The notes under the pieces: model-generated
The model's input: the letters and a program-made list of their open reading frames with translations, nothing else
What the model was told of the DNA's origin: nothing
Database searches by the model: none
In this document: in pieces, positions 1 through 9,522 of the stretch
Numbering within the stretch: the first letter of the stretch is position 1
Layout of the letters: every line of letters begins with the position of its first letter
Position numbers and translations under genes: made by a program
From: an uncultured Craurococcus sp.
GTDB lineage: Bacteria > Pseudomonadota > Alphaproteobacteria > Acetobacterales > Acetobacteraceae
Assembly: GCA_902805545.1 (NCBI GenBank)
Contig: CADCTD010000090.1
Location: forward strand, 1 to 56,327
DNA: 56,327 nucleotides
Direction: 5' to 3'

Positions 1-332
1 AGCGCGGCCCTCGCCCCGAGCGGAGCGGACGCGACTGGCCGGAGCGGGAGCGCGGCGAGCGTGACCGGCCGGAGCGCAACCGCGAGCGGGACCGTGCCCC
101 GGTCGCCGCCCGCGAGGAGCGCCCGGCCCGTGACGAGCGCCCGATCCGCGAGGAGCGGGCTCCGCGGGAGGAGCGCCGCTGGGACCGCGAGGCGCCCCGC
201 CGGCGCGACCGGGACCGCGACGATCTCGGCCCGGCCGTGGTCGGCTTCGGCGATGCCGTGCCCGCCTTCATGCTGATCCCGATCCCCCGGCCGCGCCGCG
301 AGCAGCCGGAGCAGGAGGCCGAGGCGGCCTGA
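1..332 (+). CDS. C-terminal tail of a probable DEAD-box RNA helicase (5' truncated)
   Basis: An open frame enters from the left edge and ends with TGA at 330-332, giving about 109 residues. The visible part is a low-complexity basic/acidic tail made almost entirely of Arg, Glu, Asp and Pro. It is followed by a short ordered end that reads DLGPAVVGFGDAVPAFML. Tails of this type, with a closing GFGD-x-x-PAF motif, are familiar at the C-terminus of alphaproteobacterial RhlE-like DEAD-box helicases, where the charged region binds RNA. No helicase motif lies inside the window, so the assignment rests on tail resemblance only. Another RNA-binding protein with an RE-rich tail is possible. Confidence 0.5.
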   Translation, partial: RGPRPERSGRDWPERERGERDRPERNRERDRAPVAAREERPARDERPIREERAPREERRWDREAPRRRDRDRDDLGPAVVGFGDAVPAFMLIPIPRPRREQPEQEAEAA

Positions 333-409
333 TCGCCGCCTCGACCCGCCTTGTCCGACCGCGCCCCAGGCGCCAAGTGTCCGCGGCATAAGAGCCCGAG
401 GAGCCAGCC

Positions 410-1612
410 ATGAACGTCGTTACCCAGCCCCCCAAGCGCATGGCCAGCTTCGCCTGGGAGGATGCGCTGCTCCTCGAGGACCAGCTGACCGAGGACGAGC
501 GGATGATCCGCGAGTCGGCGCACCAGTTCTGCCAGGAGCGGCTCTTCCCCCGCATCCTGATGGCCAACCGGCACGAGACCTTCGACCGGGAGATCATGAA
601 CGAGTTCGGCGAGATGGGCTTCCTCGGCGCCACGCTCGAGGGCTATGGCTGCGCCGGCGTCTCCTACGTCGCCTACGGTCTGATGGCCCGCGAGGTGGAG
701 CGGGTCGACAGCGGCTACCGCTCGGCCTTCTCCGTGCAGTCCTCGCTGGTGATGTACCCGATCCACGCCTTCGGCTCGGAGGCCCAGCGGGAGAAGTACC
801 TTCCGAAGCTGCGCACCGGCGAATGGGTCGGCTGCTTTGGTTTGACCGAGCCCGATGCCGGCTCCGATCCCTCCTCCATGCGGACGCGGGCGAAGAAGGT
901 CGACGGCGGCTACCTCCTCTCCGGCTCCAAGACCTGGATCACCAACGCGCCGATCGCCGACCTCGCCGTGGTCTGGGCGAAGGATGACGAAGGCATCCTG
1001 CGTGGCTTCGTCCTCGAGAAGGGGATGAAAGGGCTCACCTTCCCGAAGATCGACGGCAAGTTCTCGCTGCGCGCCTCGACCACCGGCATGATCATGATGG
1101 ACGAGGTCTTCGTCCCCGAGGAGAACCGGCTGCCGGGCGTGAAGTCCCTCGCCGGCCCCTTCTCCTGCCTCAACCGCGCCCGCTACGGCATCGCCTGGGG
1201 CGCGCTTGGCGCCGCCGAGTTCTGCTTCCATGCTGCACGCGACTATGCGCTGAACCGCACCATGTTCGGCCGCCCGCTGGCGCAGACCCAGCTGGTGCAG
1301 AAGAAGCTCGCCGACATGGAGACCGAGATCACGCTCGGCCTGCAGGCCGTGCTCCGCGTCGGCCGGCTCTTCGACGAGGGCAAGGTCGCGCCGGAGATGA
1401 TCTCCCTGGTCAAGCGCAACAATTGCGGCAAGGCGCTCGACATCGCCCGGCTCGCGCGCGACGTGCATGGCGGCAACGGGATCGTGGACGAGTATCACGT
1501 CATCCGCCATGTCATGAACCTCGAAACGGTCAACACCTACGAGGGCACGCATGACGTGCATGCGCTTATCCTGGGGCGGGCCATCACCGGGCTGAACGCC
1601 TTCGGGGGCTGA
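410..1612 (+). CDS. gcdH: Glutaryl-CoA dehydrogenase
   Basis: A 400-residue flavoprotein of the acyl-CoA dehydrogenase family. It oxidises and decarboxylates glutaryl-CoA to crotonyl-CoA in lysine, hydroxylysine and tryptophan breakdown and passes electrons to ETF. The subfamily is recognised by the C-terminal stretch around residues 374-395 ([20 protein letters not shown]), where Glu378 matches the catalytic base of human GCDH. FAD-binding segments such as [16 protein letters not shown] and the KTWITNAP motif lie mid-protein. Length is normal for the family. The ATG is preceded by a GAGGAG ribosome site. It is a single gene, followed by a 9-bp stem hairpin about 130 bp downstream. Confidence 0.93.
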   Translation: MNVVTQPPKRMASFAWEDALLLEDQLTEDERMIRESAHQFCQERLFPRILMANRHETFDREIMNEFGEMGFLGATLEGYGCAGVSYVAYGLMAREVERVDSGYRSAFSVQSSLVMYPIHAFGSEAQREKYLPKLRTGEWVGCFGLTEPDAGSDPSSMRTRAKKVDGGYLLSGSKTWITNAPIADLAVVWAKDDEGILRGFVLEKGMKGLTFPKIDGKFSLRASTTGMIMMDEVFVPEENRLPGVKSLAGPFSCLNRARYGIAWGALGAAEFCFHAARDYALNRTMFGRPLAQTQLVQKKLADMETEITLGLQAVLRVGRLFDEGKVAPEMISLVKRNNCGKALDIARLARDVHGGNGIVDEYHVIRHVMNLETVNTYEGTHDVHALILGRAITGLNAFGG

Positions 1613-1739
1613 TGGCCCTGCGGTGTTCGGCGCCCGGGACGGGCCGGAGCGTGAGCGGAGGATCCATCCCGCCATCGCGCCGGCCTCCCGGCTGACCGAC
1701 CGGGAGAGGGCCACCCGCAACGGCCCTTTCCGGGTCCTG

Positions 1740-1766
1740 CCCGGCGAGCGGTCGCGCCTCGCCGGG
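1740..1766 (+). terminator. Hairpin downstream of gcdH, possible terminator
   Basis: A perfect 9-bp inverted repeat, CCCGGCGAG and CTCGCCGGG, separated by a 9-nt loop. It lies 127 bp after the gcdH stop in a stretch of about 357 bp without a firm gene (1613-1969). There is no T-tract after it, so intrinsic termination is uncertain. Confidence 0.3.
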
Positions 1767-1824
1767 CTGGGTTAGCTCATCCATCGGGCTATCACCTGCC
1801 GCGTTCTGGCGGCGATGGCGCGCT

Positions 1825-1965
1825 GTGCCCCCGTCGTGCTCTCTCTCGGCGGCGCCTTCCTCGGCCTGGGCGTTGGCGATGCTGCTGTCCGTGGCGCTCG
1901 GCGTCTTCCTCGCGGAGGTGCGGGTCGCCTCCCACCCCCTGCCGCTGACCGGCCGTAAGGACTGA
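1825..1965 (+). CDS. Possible small single-span membrane protein
   Basis: A GTG-started frame of 46 codons with one hydrophobic segment (ALAMLLSVALGVFLAEV) and a short polar tail ending TGRKD. It ends 4 bp before the TTG start of the downstream RNA methyltransferase. The hydrophobic run followed by a charged tail and the tight spacing are the only support. I see no clear ribosome site and do not recognise the protein. It may be a chance frame in the otherwise empty 1613-1969 interval. Confidence 0.2.
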   Translation: MPPSCSLSAAPSSAWALAMLLSVALGVFLAEVRVASHPLPLTGRKD

Positions 1966-1969
1966 ACCC

Positions 1970-3217
1970 TTGGAATTGCTCGTCGACGCGATGGGCGCCG
2001 CTGGCGACGGCGTGGCGCAGGCGGCGGGCGGGCCGGTCTTCCTGCCGCAGACCCTGCCGGGGGAGCGGGTGCGCGCCCGTCTCGCCGGCAAGCGCGGCGA
2101 GGTCGAGGTCTGGCTCGCGGAGAGCCCGGAGCGCGTCGCCCCGCCCTGCCGCCACTTCCCGGCCTGCGGCGGCTGCGTGCTGCAGCATTGGGACCTCGCC
2201 CCCTATGCCGCCTGGAAGCGCGGGCGGCTGGTGGAGGCGCTGGCGCGCGCCGGCTTCCCTGATGCGCCGGTCGCGCCGCTGGCGATGACGCCGCCGAACA
2301 GCCGGCAGCGGGCCGATCTCGGCCTCGAGCGCCTGGCCGATGGCCGCGTGCAGATCGGCTTCCACCAGCGCGGCACGACCCACCTCGTGCCGATGCAGGA
2401 ATGCCATGTGCTGCGGCCCGAGCTGGTCAGGCTGCTGGCGCCGCTCGCCGCGGCCTTGCGTCACCTGGAGGGGCTGCGACGGCTCGGCTCCGCCGTCATC
2501 AACCTGCTGGCAAGCGGGCCGGACATCCTGCTGCGGACCGATGCGCCGCTCACAATGCCGGATCGGCGCCTGCTGGCCGCGCTCGCGACCGAGCAGCGCA
2601 TCCCCCGCATCGCCTGGGGCGGCAAGGGCGGGCCGCCGGAGGTGGCGGCTCAGCTCGGGCCGGTGCGGCATCTGCTGTCCGGGGCGGAGGTGGTGCCGGC
2701 GCCGGGCGCCTTCCTCCAGGCCAGTGCCGAGGGCGAGGCGGCTATCATCGGCGCGCTGCTGGCGGGGCTGCCACGCAAGCTGCCCGGCCGGGCCGCCATC
2801 GCCGATCTCTATGCGGGGCTCGGCACGCTCAGCATCCCGCTCGCCGCGCGCGCCCGCGTCACCGCCTTCGAGGCGGTGCCGGAGGCGGTCTCGGCGCTGG
2901 CGACCGCCGCCGGCAAGGCCGGGCTGCGGGTGAAGGCGGTGCGGCGCGACCTCGACCGGCAGCCGCTCGCCGGGGCGGAGCTGCGCGAATTCGCCGCCGT
3001 GGTGCTCGACCCGCCCTTTGCCGGCGCCGCCGAGCAGGCGGCGCTGCTGGCCCGGGCCGGCGTGCCGGCCATCCTCTACGTCTCCTGCAACCCGGTCGCC
3101 CTGGCGCGGGATGCGAAGCCGCTGCAGGCGGCCGGCTACCGCGTCACCACGGCGGTGCCGGTCGACCAGTTCCTCTGGTCGCCACATCTGGAAGCGGTTG
3201 TCGCCTTCGCGCGCTGA
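1970..3217 (+). CDS. Class I SAM-dependent RNA (uracil-5) methyltransferase, RlmD/TrmA family
   Basis: A 415-residue enzyme predicted to methylate C5 of a uridine in rRNA or tRNA. The N-terminus is TRAM-like (GAAGDGVA, then FLPQTLPGERV). It is followed by an iron-sulfur cysteine set (CRHFPACGGC, plus a later Cys in MQECH), a SAM-binding motif (DLYAGLGTLS), a DPPFAG motif, and the catalytic cysteine in YVSCNPVALARD. The C-terminal HLEAVVAF matches the family's His-x-Glu end. The start is a TTG, chosen because it opens directly on the TRAM-like domain. Which nucleotide is modified cannot be told from sequence, so no specific symbol is given. Confidence 0.85.
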   Translation: MELLVDAMGAAGDGVAQAAGGPVFLPQTLPGERVRARLAGKRGEVEVWLAESPERVAPPCRHFPACGGCVLQHWDLAPYAAWKRGRLVEALARAGFPDAPVAPLAMTPPNSRQRADLGLERLADGRVQIGFHQRGTTHLVPMQECHVLRPELVRLLAPLAAALRHLEGLRRLGSAVINLLASGPDILLRTDAPLTMPDRRLLAALATEQRIPRIAWGGKGGPPEVAAQLGPVRHLLSGAEVVPAPGAFLQASAEGEAAIIGALLAGLPRKLPGRAAIADLYAGLGTLSIPLAARARVTAFEAVPEAVSALATAAGKAGLRVKAVRRDLDRQPLAGAELREFAAVVLDPPFAGAAEQAALLARAGVPAILYVSCNPVALARDAKPLQAAGYRVTTAVPVDQFLWSPHLEAVVAFAR

Positions 3218-3391
3218 TCCTGCTGCGGAATGGCTTGATCCCCGTCGCGTCCACCCCACCAATAGGGGAGCAATAGCCTGCGATCGCCCGGCGTGGACTC
3301 ACCCCGGGCGTGAATCGCCGGGTCAACGGATGCCGGTCCGGCGTGGCGTGGCGGAAGCCAGGCCCTGCCGCGACCAGCGCGGGAGGGTTCC

Positions 3392-4381
3392 ATGACCGAT
3401 ACCACGAGCCGCCGTCTTGCCCTGGGCGGCCTCGCCGCCGGGCTCGTCGCCCCGGCCTTGCTGAAGGGGGCGGCGGCGCAGACCGCGCCGGCCGCCGCGC
3501 CGGCTGCTGCCAGCCAGGCCCCGGGCTTCTATCGCTTCAAGGTCGGCGGCTTCACCGTCACCACCGTGCATGACGGCTTCTTCGAGCGGCCGCTCCAGGG
3601 TTTCGTGCGCAACGCGCCACTCGAGGAGGTGCAGAAGGTCCTGGCGGAGAGCTTCCTGCCGACCGAGGCCATGCGCATCCCCTTCACCATCACCTTCCTC
3701 GACACCGGCAGCCGGCTCGTGGTCTTCGACAGCGGCAACGGCGTGCTGCCGCCGACCGCGACGCAGGGGAAGATGATCCAGAACATGGCCGCGGCCGGCA
3801 TCGATCCCGCCAGGATCGACCTGGTGGTGATGAGCCATTTCCACGGCGACCATGTGAACGGCCTGCTGAACGGTGCCGGCGCCGCCGCCTTCCCGAATGC
3901 CGAGGTTGTCGTCCCTGCGGCCGAGTGGGCCTGGTGGAGCGACACCGGCAACGAGACCCGCAGCCCCGAGGGCCAGCGTGCCACTTTCGCCAACAGCGCC
4001 CGTCGCTTCGCCCCCTACCAGGGGAAGATCCGCCAGCTGGCGGCGGGGGCGGAGGTGATCCCGGGCATCCGGTCGGTTGCCGCCCATGGCCATACGCCGG
4101 GCCATACCTGCTACCTGATCGCCGACGGCAATGCGCAGGCGATGTTCCTCGCCGACACCACCAACCGGCCGGAGCTGCTGGCCCGCCGCCCGGATTTCCA
4201 CGCCGTCTTCGACTTCGACGCCCAGATGGCCGAGGCGTCGCGGCGGAGAATCCTCGACCAGGCCGCGACCGACCGGATCCGCGTCACCGGCTACCACTTC
4301 CCCTTCCCGGCGAACGGCTACATCGCCAAGGACGGCAGCGGCTACCGCTTCGTGCCGGCGGACTGGTCGAGCAGCGTCTGA
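3392..4381 (+). CDS. Tat-exported metallo-beta-lactamase-fold hydrolase
   Basis: A 329-residue protein with an N-terminal twin-arginine signal (SRRLALGGLAAG, hydrophobic core, cleavage expected near GAAAQ), so it probably acts in the periplasm after folding with its metals. The MBL zinc motif is H149-F-H151-G-D153-H154. A further ligand His occurs in AAHGHTPGHT and the bridging Asp in FLADTTNRP. Many relatives are annotated as lactonase-like or of unknown substrate, and the sequence does not decide the substrate. A GGGAGG ribosome site precedes the ATG. The gene stands alone, followed 25 bp later by a strong hairpin. Confidence 0.85.
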   Translation: MTDTTSRRLALGGLAAGLVAPALLKGAAAQTAPAAAPAAASQAPGFYRFKVGGFTVTTVHDGFFERPLQGFVRNAPLEEVQKVLAESFLPTEAMRIPFTITFLDTGSRLVVFDSGNGVLPPTATQGKMIQNMAAAGIDPARIDLVVMSHFHGDHVNGLLNGAGAAAFPNAEVVVPAAEWAWWSDTGNETRSPEGQRATFANSARRFAPYQGKIRQLAAGAEVIPGIRSVAAHGHTPGHTCYLIADGNAQAMFLADTTNRPELLARRPDFHAVFDFDAQMAEASRRRILDQAATDRIRVTGYHFPFPANGYIAKDGSGYRFVPADWSSSV

Positions 4382-4406
4382 CGGCGAGGCCCCCCCCGCC
4401 GCGCGG

Positions 4407-4433
4407 GGCTGGGTGAGCGGATATCACCCAGCC
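4407..4433 (+). terminator. Perfect 10-bp stem hairpin after the MBL hydrolase gene
   Basis: The arms GGCTGGGTGA and TCACCCAGCC pair perfectly around a 7-nt loop. It lies 25 nt after the hydrolase stop codon and 54 nt before the acyltransferase start. A terminator is the simplest reading even though no T-run follows. An operator for the downstream gene is the alternative. Confidence 0.45.
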
Positions 4434-4486
4434 GTCGCAGCGGCGACATTGCAGCGTCACGGAACGCGGGCTATCCGCTGAGCATC

Positions 4487-5398
4487 ATGGAAGCCGTGGC
4501 CCGCGACCCGATCGAAGCCCTTCGCCCCCGCCGCCTGCGGCGGAAGAAGCCTCTGCGGTTCAAGAGCGGCCTGCCCGGCGGGCGGCTGTTCGACGTCTTC
4601 GAGGACCGGCCGCTCGGCGGCCGCGTCCGGGCGGTGCGGCGCATCGCCTCCGTGCTGCTCTGGACGGTGATCTCGATCCCCATCCAGGCCGTGCTGCTGC
4701 TGCTGCCGGGACGGCCGAAGGTGGTCTTCGCCCGGGTCTATCATGCCGTGCTCTGCCGGCTGATCGGGCTGCGGGTGCAGGTGATCGGCAAGGCGGCGGG
4801 GGGTAAGCCGGTGCTCTTCCTCGCCAACCATTGCTCCTGGCTCGACATCCTGGTGCTCGGCGGCACGCTGGAGGGCTGCTTCGTCTCCAAGGCGGAAGTC
4901 GGCACCTGGCCGCTGATCCGCACCGTGGCGCGGCTCGGCCGCACCGTCTTCGTCAGCCGCAGCCGCGGCCGGACGGGCTCGGAGGCGGAGGCGATGAAGG
5001 CGCGGCTGGCGGCGGGCGACAGCCTGATCCTCTTCCCCGAGGGCACCAGCAGCGACGGCACGCGGGTGCTGCCCTTCCGCAGCGCCTTCCTGGCGACGGC
5101 GGGCATGGCGGGGCAGGTGCAGCCGGTCTCGCTGGTCTATGACCGGCTGGGCGGGCTGCCGGCCTGCCGGCGCGACCGGCCGCTCTTCGCCTGGTATGGC
5201 GACATGTCGATCGCCAGCCATTTCTGGCGACTGGCGCGGCGCGGCGGGGCGCGGGCGACCGTGGTGCTGCACGAGCCCTTCAGCCCTTCCGCCCTGCCCG
5301 ACCGCAAGGCGATGGCGGCGGCGAGCTGGGCGACAGTCTCCACCAGCGCGGCGCAGCTGCGGCAGAACCGGCCGGCGGCGCCGCTGGCGACGGTGTGA
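4487..5398 (+). CDS. Lysophospholipid (1-acylglycerol-3-phosphate) acyltransferase family protein
   Basis: A 303-residue PlsC-like protein. The acyltransferase motif NHCSWLD (the family's NHxxxxD) follows a hydrophobic N-terminal membrane segment (about residues 55-75). The phosphate-binding motif FPEGTSSDGTRVLPF comes later in the usual order. The family transfers an acyl chain from acyl-ACP or acyl-CoA to a lysophospholipid at the inner membrane. The basic N-terminus (RPRRLRRKK) suits membrane association. Acceptor specificity (lysophosphatidate or ornithine lipid, as in OlsA-like members) cannot be resolved. No strong ribosome site is seen before the chosen ATG. Confidence 0.85.
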   Translation: MEAVARDPIEALRPRRLRRKKPLRFKSGLPGGRLFDVFEDRPLGGRVRAVRRIASVLLWTVISIPIQAVLLLLPGRPKVVFARVYHAVLCRLIGLRVQVIGKAAGGKPVLFLANHCSWLDILVLGGTLEGCFVSKAEVGTWPLIRTVARLGRTVFVSRSRGRTGSEAEAMKARLAAGDSLILFPEGTSSDGTRVLPFRSAFLATAGMAGQVQPVSLVYDRLGGLPACRRDRPLFAWYGDMSIASHFWRLARRGGARATVVLHEPFSPSALPDRKAMAAASWATVSTSAAQLRQNRPAAPLATV

Positions 5399-5605
5399 CC
5401 CGGCGCGGGATGGCTGGCGACTGTGTGAGCAGAGCAGGCTTGACCGGAGCCGCCGCGAAGCCTGACGCTTCGCCTACGATGCGATTCCCGCCCTTCCCCG
5501 GGGCGATGCCCCGGCCCCTCGCCGCTTGACCGCAGCCTCCTGCCTGCGCATGTGCGCAAGCAGCATCGGCGCCGCCGCGCCGATGGGGTGGAGTGGGCTC
5601 TTGGC

Positions 5606-7009
5606 ATGACGGGTACCGACGCAGCGACACGGAAGCGGCTCTTCCTCCGCACCTGGGGCTGCCAGATGAATGTCTACGACAGCGCCCGCATGGCGGATGT
5701 GCTGGCGCCGCTCGGCTACGCGCCGGTGGAGGCGCCCGAGGGGGCCGACATGGTCATCCTCAACACCTGCCACATCCGCGAGAAGGCCAGCGAGAAGCTG
5801 TTCTCCGAGCTCGGCCGGCTGCGCGAGATGAAGCGCGAGCGCGAGGCCGCCGGCGGGGGGATGGTCCTCGCCGTCGCCGGCTGCGTGGCGCAGGCCGAGG
5901 GGGCTGAGATCACGCGCCGCGCCCCCTGGGTCGACATCGTGCTCGGGCCGCAGACCTACCACCGCCTGCCGGAGATGGTGGCGCGGGCCAGCCGCGCGGC
6001 CGGCGCCGTCATCGAGACGGAGATGCCGGTCGAGCAGAAATTCGACCACCTGCCGGAGCAGGCGGCGAGCCAGGGCATCACCGCCTTCCTCACCGTGCAG
6101 GAGGGCTGCGACAAATTCTGCTCCTTCTGCGTGGTGCCCTACACGCGCGGCGCCGAGTACTCGCGCCCGGCGGCGGCGGTGGTGGCCGAGGCGCGGCGGC
6201 TGGTCGCGGGCGGGGCGCGGGAGATCACGCTGCTCGGCCAGAACGTCAACGCCTATCACGGCGAGGGGCCCGGCGGCCGGGCCTGGGGCCTCGGGCGGTT
6301 GGTCCGCGCGCTGGCGGAGATCCCCGGCCTGCTCAGGCTGCGCTACACCACCAGCCATCCGCGCGACATGGACGACGACCTGATCGCGGCGCATCGGGAG
6401 GTGCCGGCGCTGATGCCATACCTGCACCTGCCGGTGCAGTCGGGCAGCGACCGGGTGCTGGCGGCGATGAACCGGGGGCACACGGCCGCCCAGTTCCTCG
6501 CCGTCGTCGACCGGCTGCGCGAGGCGCGGCCGGACCTTGTTCTCTCGTCCGACTTCATCGCCGGGCATCCGGGCGAGACGGCGGAGGATTTCGCGCAGAC
6601 CATGGCGCTGGTGGAGCGGGTCGGCTTCGCGCTCGCCTACAGCTTCAAGTACTCGCCGCGGCCCGGGACGCCGGCGGCCGGCGCACCCTTCCAGGTCCCC
6701 GAGGCCGAGAAGGATGCGCGGCTTCAGGCGCTCCAGGCGCTGCTGAGGTCGCAGCAGGACGCGTTCAACCGCTCCCGCGTCGGGATGACGGTGCCCGTGC
6801 TGCTGACCGGGCCGGGCCGGCATCCCGGGCAGGTCGCCGGGCGTTCTCCCTGGTTGCAGCCGGTGCACCTGGCCGCATCGCTCGAGCTGGTCGGGCAGGA
6901 GGTGCCGGTGCGCATCCTGGCGGCCCATCCCAATTCCCTTTCCGGCCTGCTGGCGGCCGGGGAGCCTGTCCTCGCAAGCCTGCCCGAAGAGGAGCCCGCC
7001 CCCGCTTGA
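5606..7009 (+). CDS. miaB: tRNA-2-methylthio-N6-dimethylallyladenosine synthase
   Basis: A 467-residue radical-SAM methylthiotransferase that adds the 2-methylthio group to i6A37 next to the anticodon of tRNAs reading UNN codons. Visible in order are the N-terminal auxiliary-cluster cysteines ([21 protein letters not shown]), the radical-SAM triad CDKFCSFC followed by VVPYTRG, and a C-terminal TRAM region. The start is placed at the ATG reading [11 protein letters not shown]. The frame stays open 54 nt further upstream but that part looks non-coding. It is first in the miaB-phoH-ybeY-corC run, and its stop overlaps the next start as TTGA. Confidence 0.95.
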   Translation: MTGTDAATRKRLFLRTWGCQMNVYDSARMADVLAPLGYAPVEAPEGADMVILNTCHIREKASEKLFSELGRLREMKREREAAGGGMVLAVAGCVAQAEGAEITRRAPWVDIVLGPQTYHRLPEMVARASRAAGAVIETEMPVEQKFDHLPEQAASQGITAFLTVQEGCDKFCSFCVVPYTRGAEYSRPAAAVVAEARRLVAGGAREITLLGQNVNAYHGEGPGGRAWGLGRLVRALAEIPGLLRLRYTTSHPRDMDDDLIAAHREVPALMPYLHLPVQSGSDRVLAAMNRGHTAAQFLAVVDRLREARPDLVLSSDFIAGHPGETAEDFAQTMALVERVGFALAYSFKYSPRPGTPAAGAPFQVPEAEKDARLQALQALLRSQQDAFNRSRVGMTVPVLLTGPGRHPGQVAGRSPWLQPVHLAASLELVGQEVPVRILAAHPNSLSGLLAAGEPVLASLPEEEPAPA

Positions 7010-8100
7010 ACACAGCCCCCATCGTCTTCCGCGCCGGGGAGGCGCGCGGAGCGCGGCCCACCCCCCCTCCCCCATCGTCGCCCGAGCAGCGGAGCGTCAC
7101 GCTGCAATTCGACGATAATGCCCTGCTCCCCCTTCTCTACGGGGAACATGACCGCCATCTGGCGCGGATCGAGCAGCGATTGGGGGTCCGGCTCGGCTCG
7201 CGGGGCAACAGGTTGACCATTGCCGGCGGGGCGGGGCGGACCGAAGTGGCGGAAGTGGCGCTGAAGGCGCTGTGGCGGCGGCTCGAGAAGGGCCAGCCGG
7301 TAGGAACGGCAGAAGTGGAAGCAGCCTTGCGCATGGCCGAAGGGGACGCCGAGGGCGACCCGCGCCTGCCCTTGCAGGACCGGCCGGAAATCCGCACCCG
7401 CAAGGGGGCGATCGCACCGCGCACGCCGGCCCAGGCGGCCTATATCGACCTGCTGGCGCGGCAGGAGATGGTCTTCGGCATCGGCCCGGCCGGCACCGGC
7501 AAGACCTACCTCGCCGTGGCGCAGGGCGTCGCCCTGCTCCAGGCCGGGCGGGTGGACCGCATCGTGCTCAGCCGCCCGGCGGTCGAGGCGGGGGAGCGGC
7601 TCGGCTTCCTGCCCGGCGACCTGAAGGAGAAGGTGGACCCCTATCTCCGCCCGCTCTATGACGCGCTGCACGACATGCTGCCGGCGGAACAGGTGGCGCG
7701 GCGGATCGCCTCCGGGGAGATCGAGATCGCCCCGCTGGCCTTCATGCGCGGCCGGACGCTCGCGCATTGCTACGCGATCCTCGACGAGGCGCAGAACACC
7801 ACGCCGGCGCAGATCAAGATGTTCCTCACCCGCATGGGCGACGGAACGCGTATGGTGATCACCGGCGATCCGACCCAGGTCGATCTGCCGAGTGGCCAGA
7901 GGAGCGGGCTGATCGATGCGCTGACCATCCTCGACGGGGTGGATGGCATCGGCGTCGCCCGCTTCGACGAACGCGACGTGGTGCGCCATCCGCTGGTGGC
8001 GCGGATCGTCGCGGCTTATGGGCGGGCCGACAGCCAGGCAGGGCAGCCTGGCCGGGGGCCGAAGAAGGACCGTGATGGAACCGGACAGTTGCCGTCCTGA
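7006..8100 (+). CDS. ybeZ: PhoH-like ATPase (YbeZ)
   Basis: A 364-residue P-loop NTPase with Walker A GPAGTGKT at residues 160-167 and Walker B/DEAQN (ILDEAQNTT) about 100 residues later. A basic N-terminal region resembles the KH-like part of PhoH proteins. YbeZ partners the endonuclease YbeY in rRNA maturation, and the two genes are adjacent here as in many bacteria. The start is TTG, overlapping the miaB stop by 4 nt, which implies translational coupling. The older name PhoH reflects phosphate regulation in E. coli. No Pho box was looked for here. Confidence 0.92.
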   Translation: MNTAPIVFRAGEARGARPTPPPPSSPEQRSVTLQFDDNALLPLLYGEHDRHLARIEQRLGVRLGSRGNRLTIAGGAGRTEVAEVALKALWRRLEKGQPVGTAEVEAALRMAEGDAEGDPRLPLQDRPEIRTRKGAIAPRTPAQAAYIDLLARQEMVFGIGPAGTGKTYLAVAQGVALLQAGRVDRIVLSRPAVEAGERLGFLPGDLKEKVDPYLRPLYDALHDMLPAEQVARRIASGEIEIAPLAFMRGRTLAHCYAILDEAQNTTPAQIKMFLTRMGDGTRMVITGDPTQVDLPSGQRSGLIDALTILDGVDGIGVARFDERDVVRHPLVARIVAAYGRADSQAGQPGRGPKKDRDGTGQLPS

Positions 8101-8605
8101 CGACGAGACCCTGGAGGATCCCCTCCAACCGGCATCCCCCGAAGCACAAGGTGGGGGGGTGCAGGTCGACATCCTGGTGGAGGACCCGGCCTGGCGGCGC
8201 TTCCTGCCGCGGGCCGAGGCCCTGGCACGCCGCGCCGTCGCCGCGGCGCTGGCCGGGAGCGGGGCGGAAGGCCTCGTCACGGTGCTGCTGGCCGATGACC
8301 GCATGCTGCGCCGGCTGAACGGCGAGCATCGCGGCCGCGACAAGCCGACCAACGTCCTGAGCTTCCCGGCCGGGGCTCCCGGCCATCTCGGTGATATCGC
8401 CCTCGCCCTCGGCGTCGTGCGGCGCGAGGCGGAGTCGGGCGGCAAGGCGCTGCCCGCGCATTTCGCCCATCTCGTCGCTCATGGCGCGCTGCACCTGATC
8501 GGCCATGACCATCTGGCGGCCGGCGAGGCGCGGCGGATGGAGCGGGCCGAGGCGCGGGCGATGCACCGGATGCGCCTGCCCAACCCGTGGAGGAATGCGG
8601 CATGA
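8075..8605 (+). CDS. ybeY: Endoribonuclease YbeY (rRNA maturation factor)
   Basis: A 176-residue zinc-dependent single-strand endoribonuclease needed for 16S rRNA 3'-end maturation and ribosome quality control. The signature HGALHLIGHDH supplies the three zinc-binding histidines of the family H-x3-H-x5-H motif. The ATG lies inside the last 26 nt of the PhoH gene, with a GAAGAAGGA ribosome site just upstream. The first roughly 30 residues are Pro/Asp-rich and longer than in E. coli YbeY. The stop codon overlaps the next start as ATGA. Confidence 0.94.
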   Translation: MEPDSCRPDDETLEDPLQPASPEAQGGGVQVDILVEDPAWRRFLPRAEALARRAVAAALAGSGAEGLVTVLLADDRMLRRLNGEHRGRDKPTNVLSFPAGAPGHLGDIALALGVVRREAESGGKALPAHFAHLVAHGALHLIGHDHLAAGEARRMERAEARAMHRMRLPNPWRNAA

Positions 8606-9504
8606 GCGCCTCGAACGGCAATGGCCGGGACGGGCTGCTCTGGCGCCTGCAGAGCCTGCTGCGGCGACGCGAGGCGGAGAGCGTCCGCGACCGCATGGAG
8701 GAGCTGATCGAGGAGCAGCAGGCGCCGCGCGACCCGGGCGAGGCCGGCAAGGACGATACCGGGCTCGATGCGCAGGAGCGCGCGCTGCTCGGCAACGTCC
8801 TCAAGCTGCGCGACAAGACCGCCGGCGACGTGATGCTGCCGCGCGCCGACATCATGGCGATGCCGGAGGACTACACGCTGGAGCAGGCCATCCGCCTCAT
8901 CCAGCGCGACGGGCACAGCCGCTACCCGGTCTTCCGCAAGCAGCTCGACGACATCGTCGGCATGGTCCACATCAAGGACGTCTTCGCCAGCGTCGGCAAC
9001 GACGCCTCCTTCGACATGAAGGCGATCCTGCGCAAGCCGCTCTTCGTGGTGCCCTCCGTCTCCGTGCTCGACCTGCTGCTGCAGATGCGCCAGGCGCGGA
9101 TCCACATGGCCCTCGTCGTCGACGAGTATGGCGGCATCGACGGCCTCGTGACGATTGAGGACCTGGTCGAGACCATCACCGGCGACATCGCCGACGAGCA
9201 TGACGAGCCGGGCCCGCCGCAGCTGGTCGAGAAGCCGGACGGCACGATCGAGCTCGATGCGCGGACGCCGGTCGAGGTCTTCGAGGCGATGCTCGGCCCG
9301 GTGCTGACGGATGAGGAGCGCGCCTCCGACATCGACACCATGGGCGGCCTCGTCTTCAACATCGCCGGACGGGTGCCGGCCAAGGGCGAGCTGGTCTCGC
9401 ATTCCTCCGGCCTCGAGTTCCGCGTGCTGGAGGCCGATCCGCGGCGCATCCGCCGGCTGCGGGTGCGGCGGCCGGGGATGCAGCAGAAGCAGGCGGCGGA
9501 ATAG
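8602..9504 (+). CDS. corC: CBS-domain transporter-associated protein (CorC/YbeX/HlyC family)
   Basis: A 300-residue soluble protein with a paired CBS (Bateman) module: DVMLPRADIMAMPEDYTLEQ and then LVVDEYGGIDGLVTIEDLVE. It is followed by a C-terminal CorC_HlyC domain (DTMGGLVFNIAGRVPAKGEL). CorC/YbeX has been tied to Mg2+/Co2+ efflux and, more recently, to ribosome metabolism. Its position directly after ybeZ-ybeY supports the latter. The ATG is taken at the ATGA overlap with ybeY. A start 15 nt upstream is possible but less natural. Confidence 0.9.
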   Translation: MSASNGNGRDGLLWRLQSLLRRREAESVRDRMEELIEEQQAPRDPGEAGKDDTGLDAQERALLGNVLKLRDKTAGDVMLPRADIMAMPEDYTLEQAIRLIQRDGHSRYPVFRKQLDDIVGMVHIKDVFASVGNDASFDMKAILRKPLFVVPSVSVLDLLLQMRQARIHMALVVDEYGGIDGLVTIEDLVETITGDIADEHDEPGPPQLVEKPDGTIELDARTPVEVFEAMLGPVLTDEERASDIDTMGGLVFNIAGRVPAKGELVSHSSGLEFRVLEADPRRIRRLRVRRPGMQQKQAAE

Positions 9505-9522
9505 GGCGGGAGGGCCGGGGCC

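Noticed and set aside
1772-3262. 496-codon minus-strand open frame
   Set aside because: Antisense to the RNA methyltransferase, whose motifs are unmistakable.
5455-5473. 7-bp hairpin (GCGAAGC/GCTTCGC) between the acyltransferase and miaB
   Set aside because: Short, no T-tract, and such hairpins are expected by chance at this GC; noted but not annotated.
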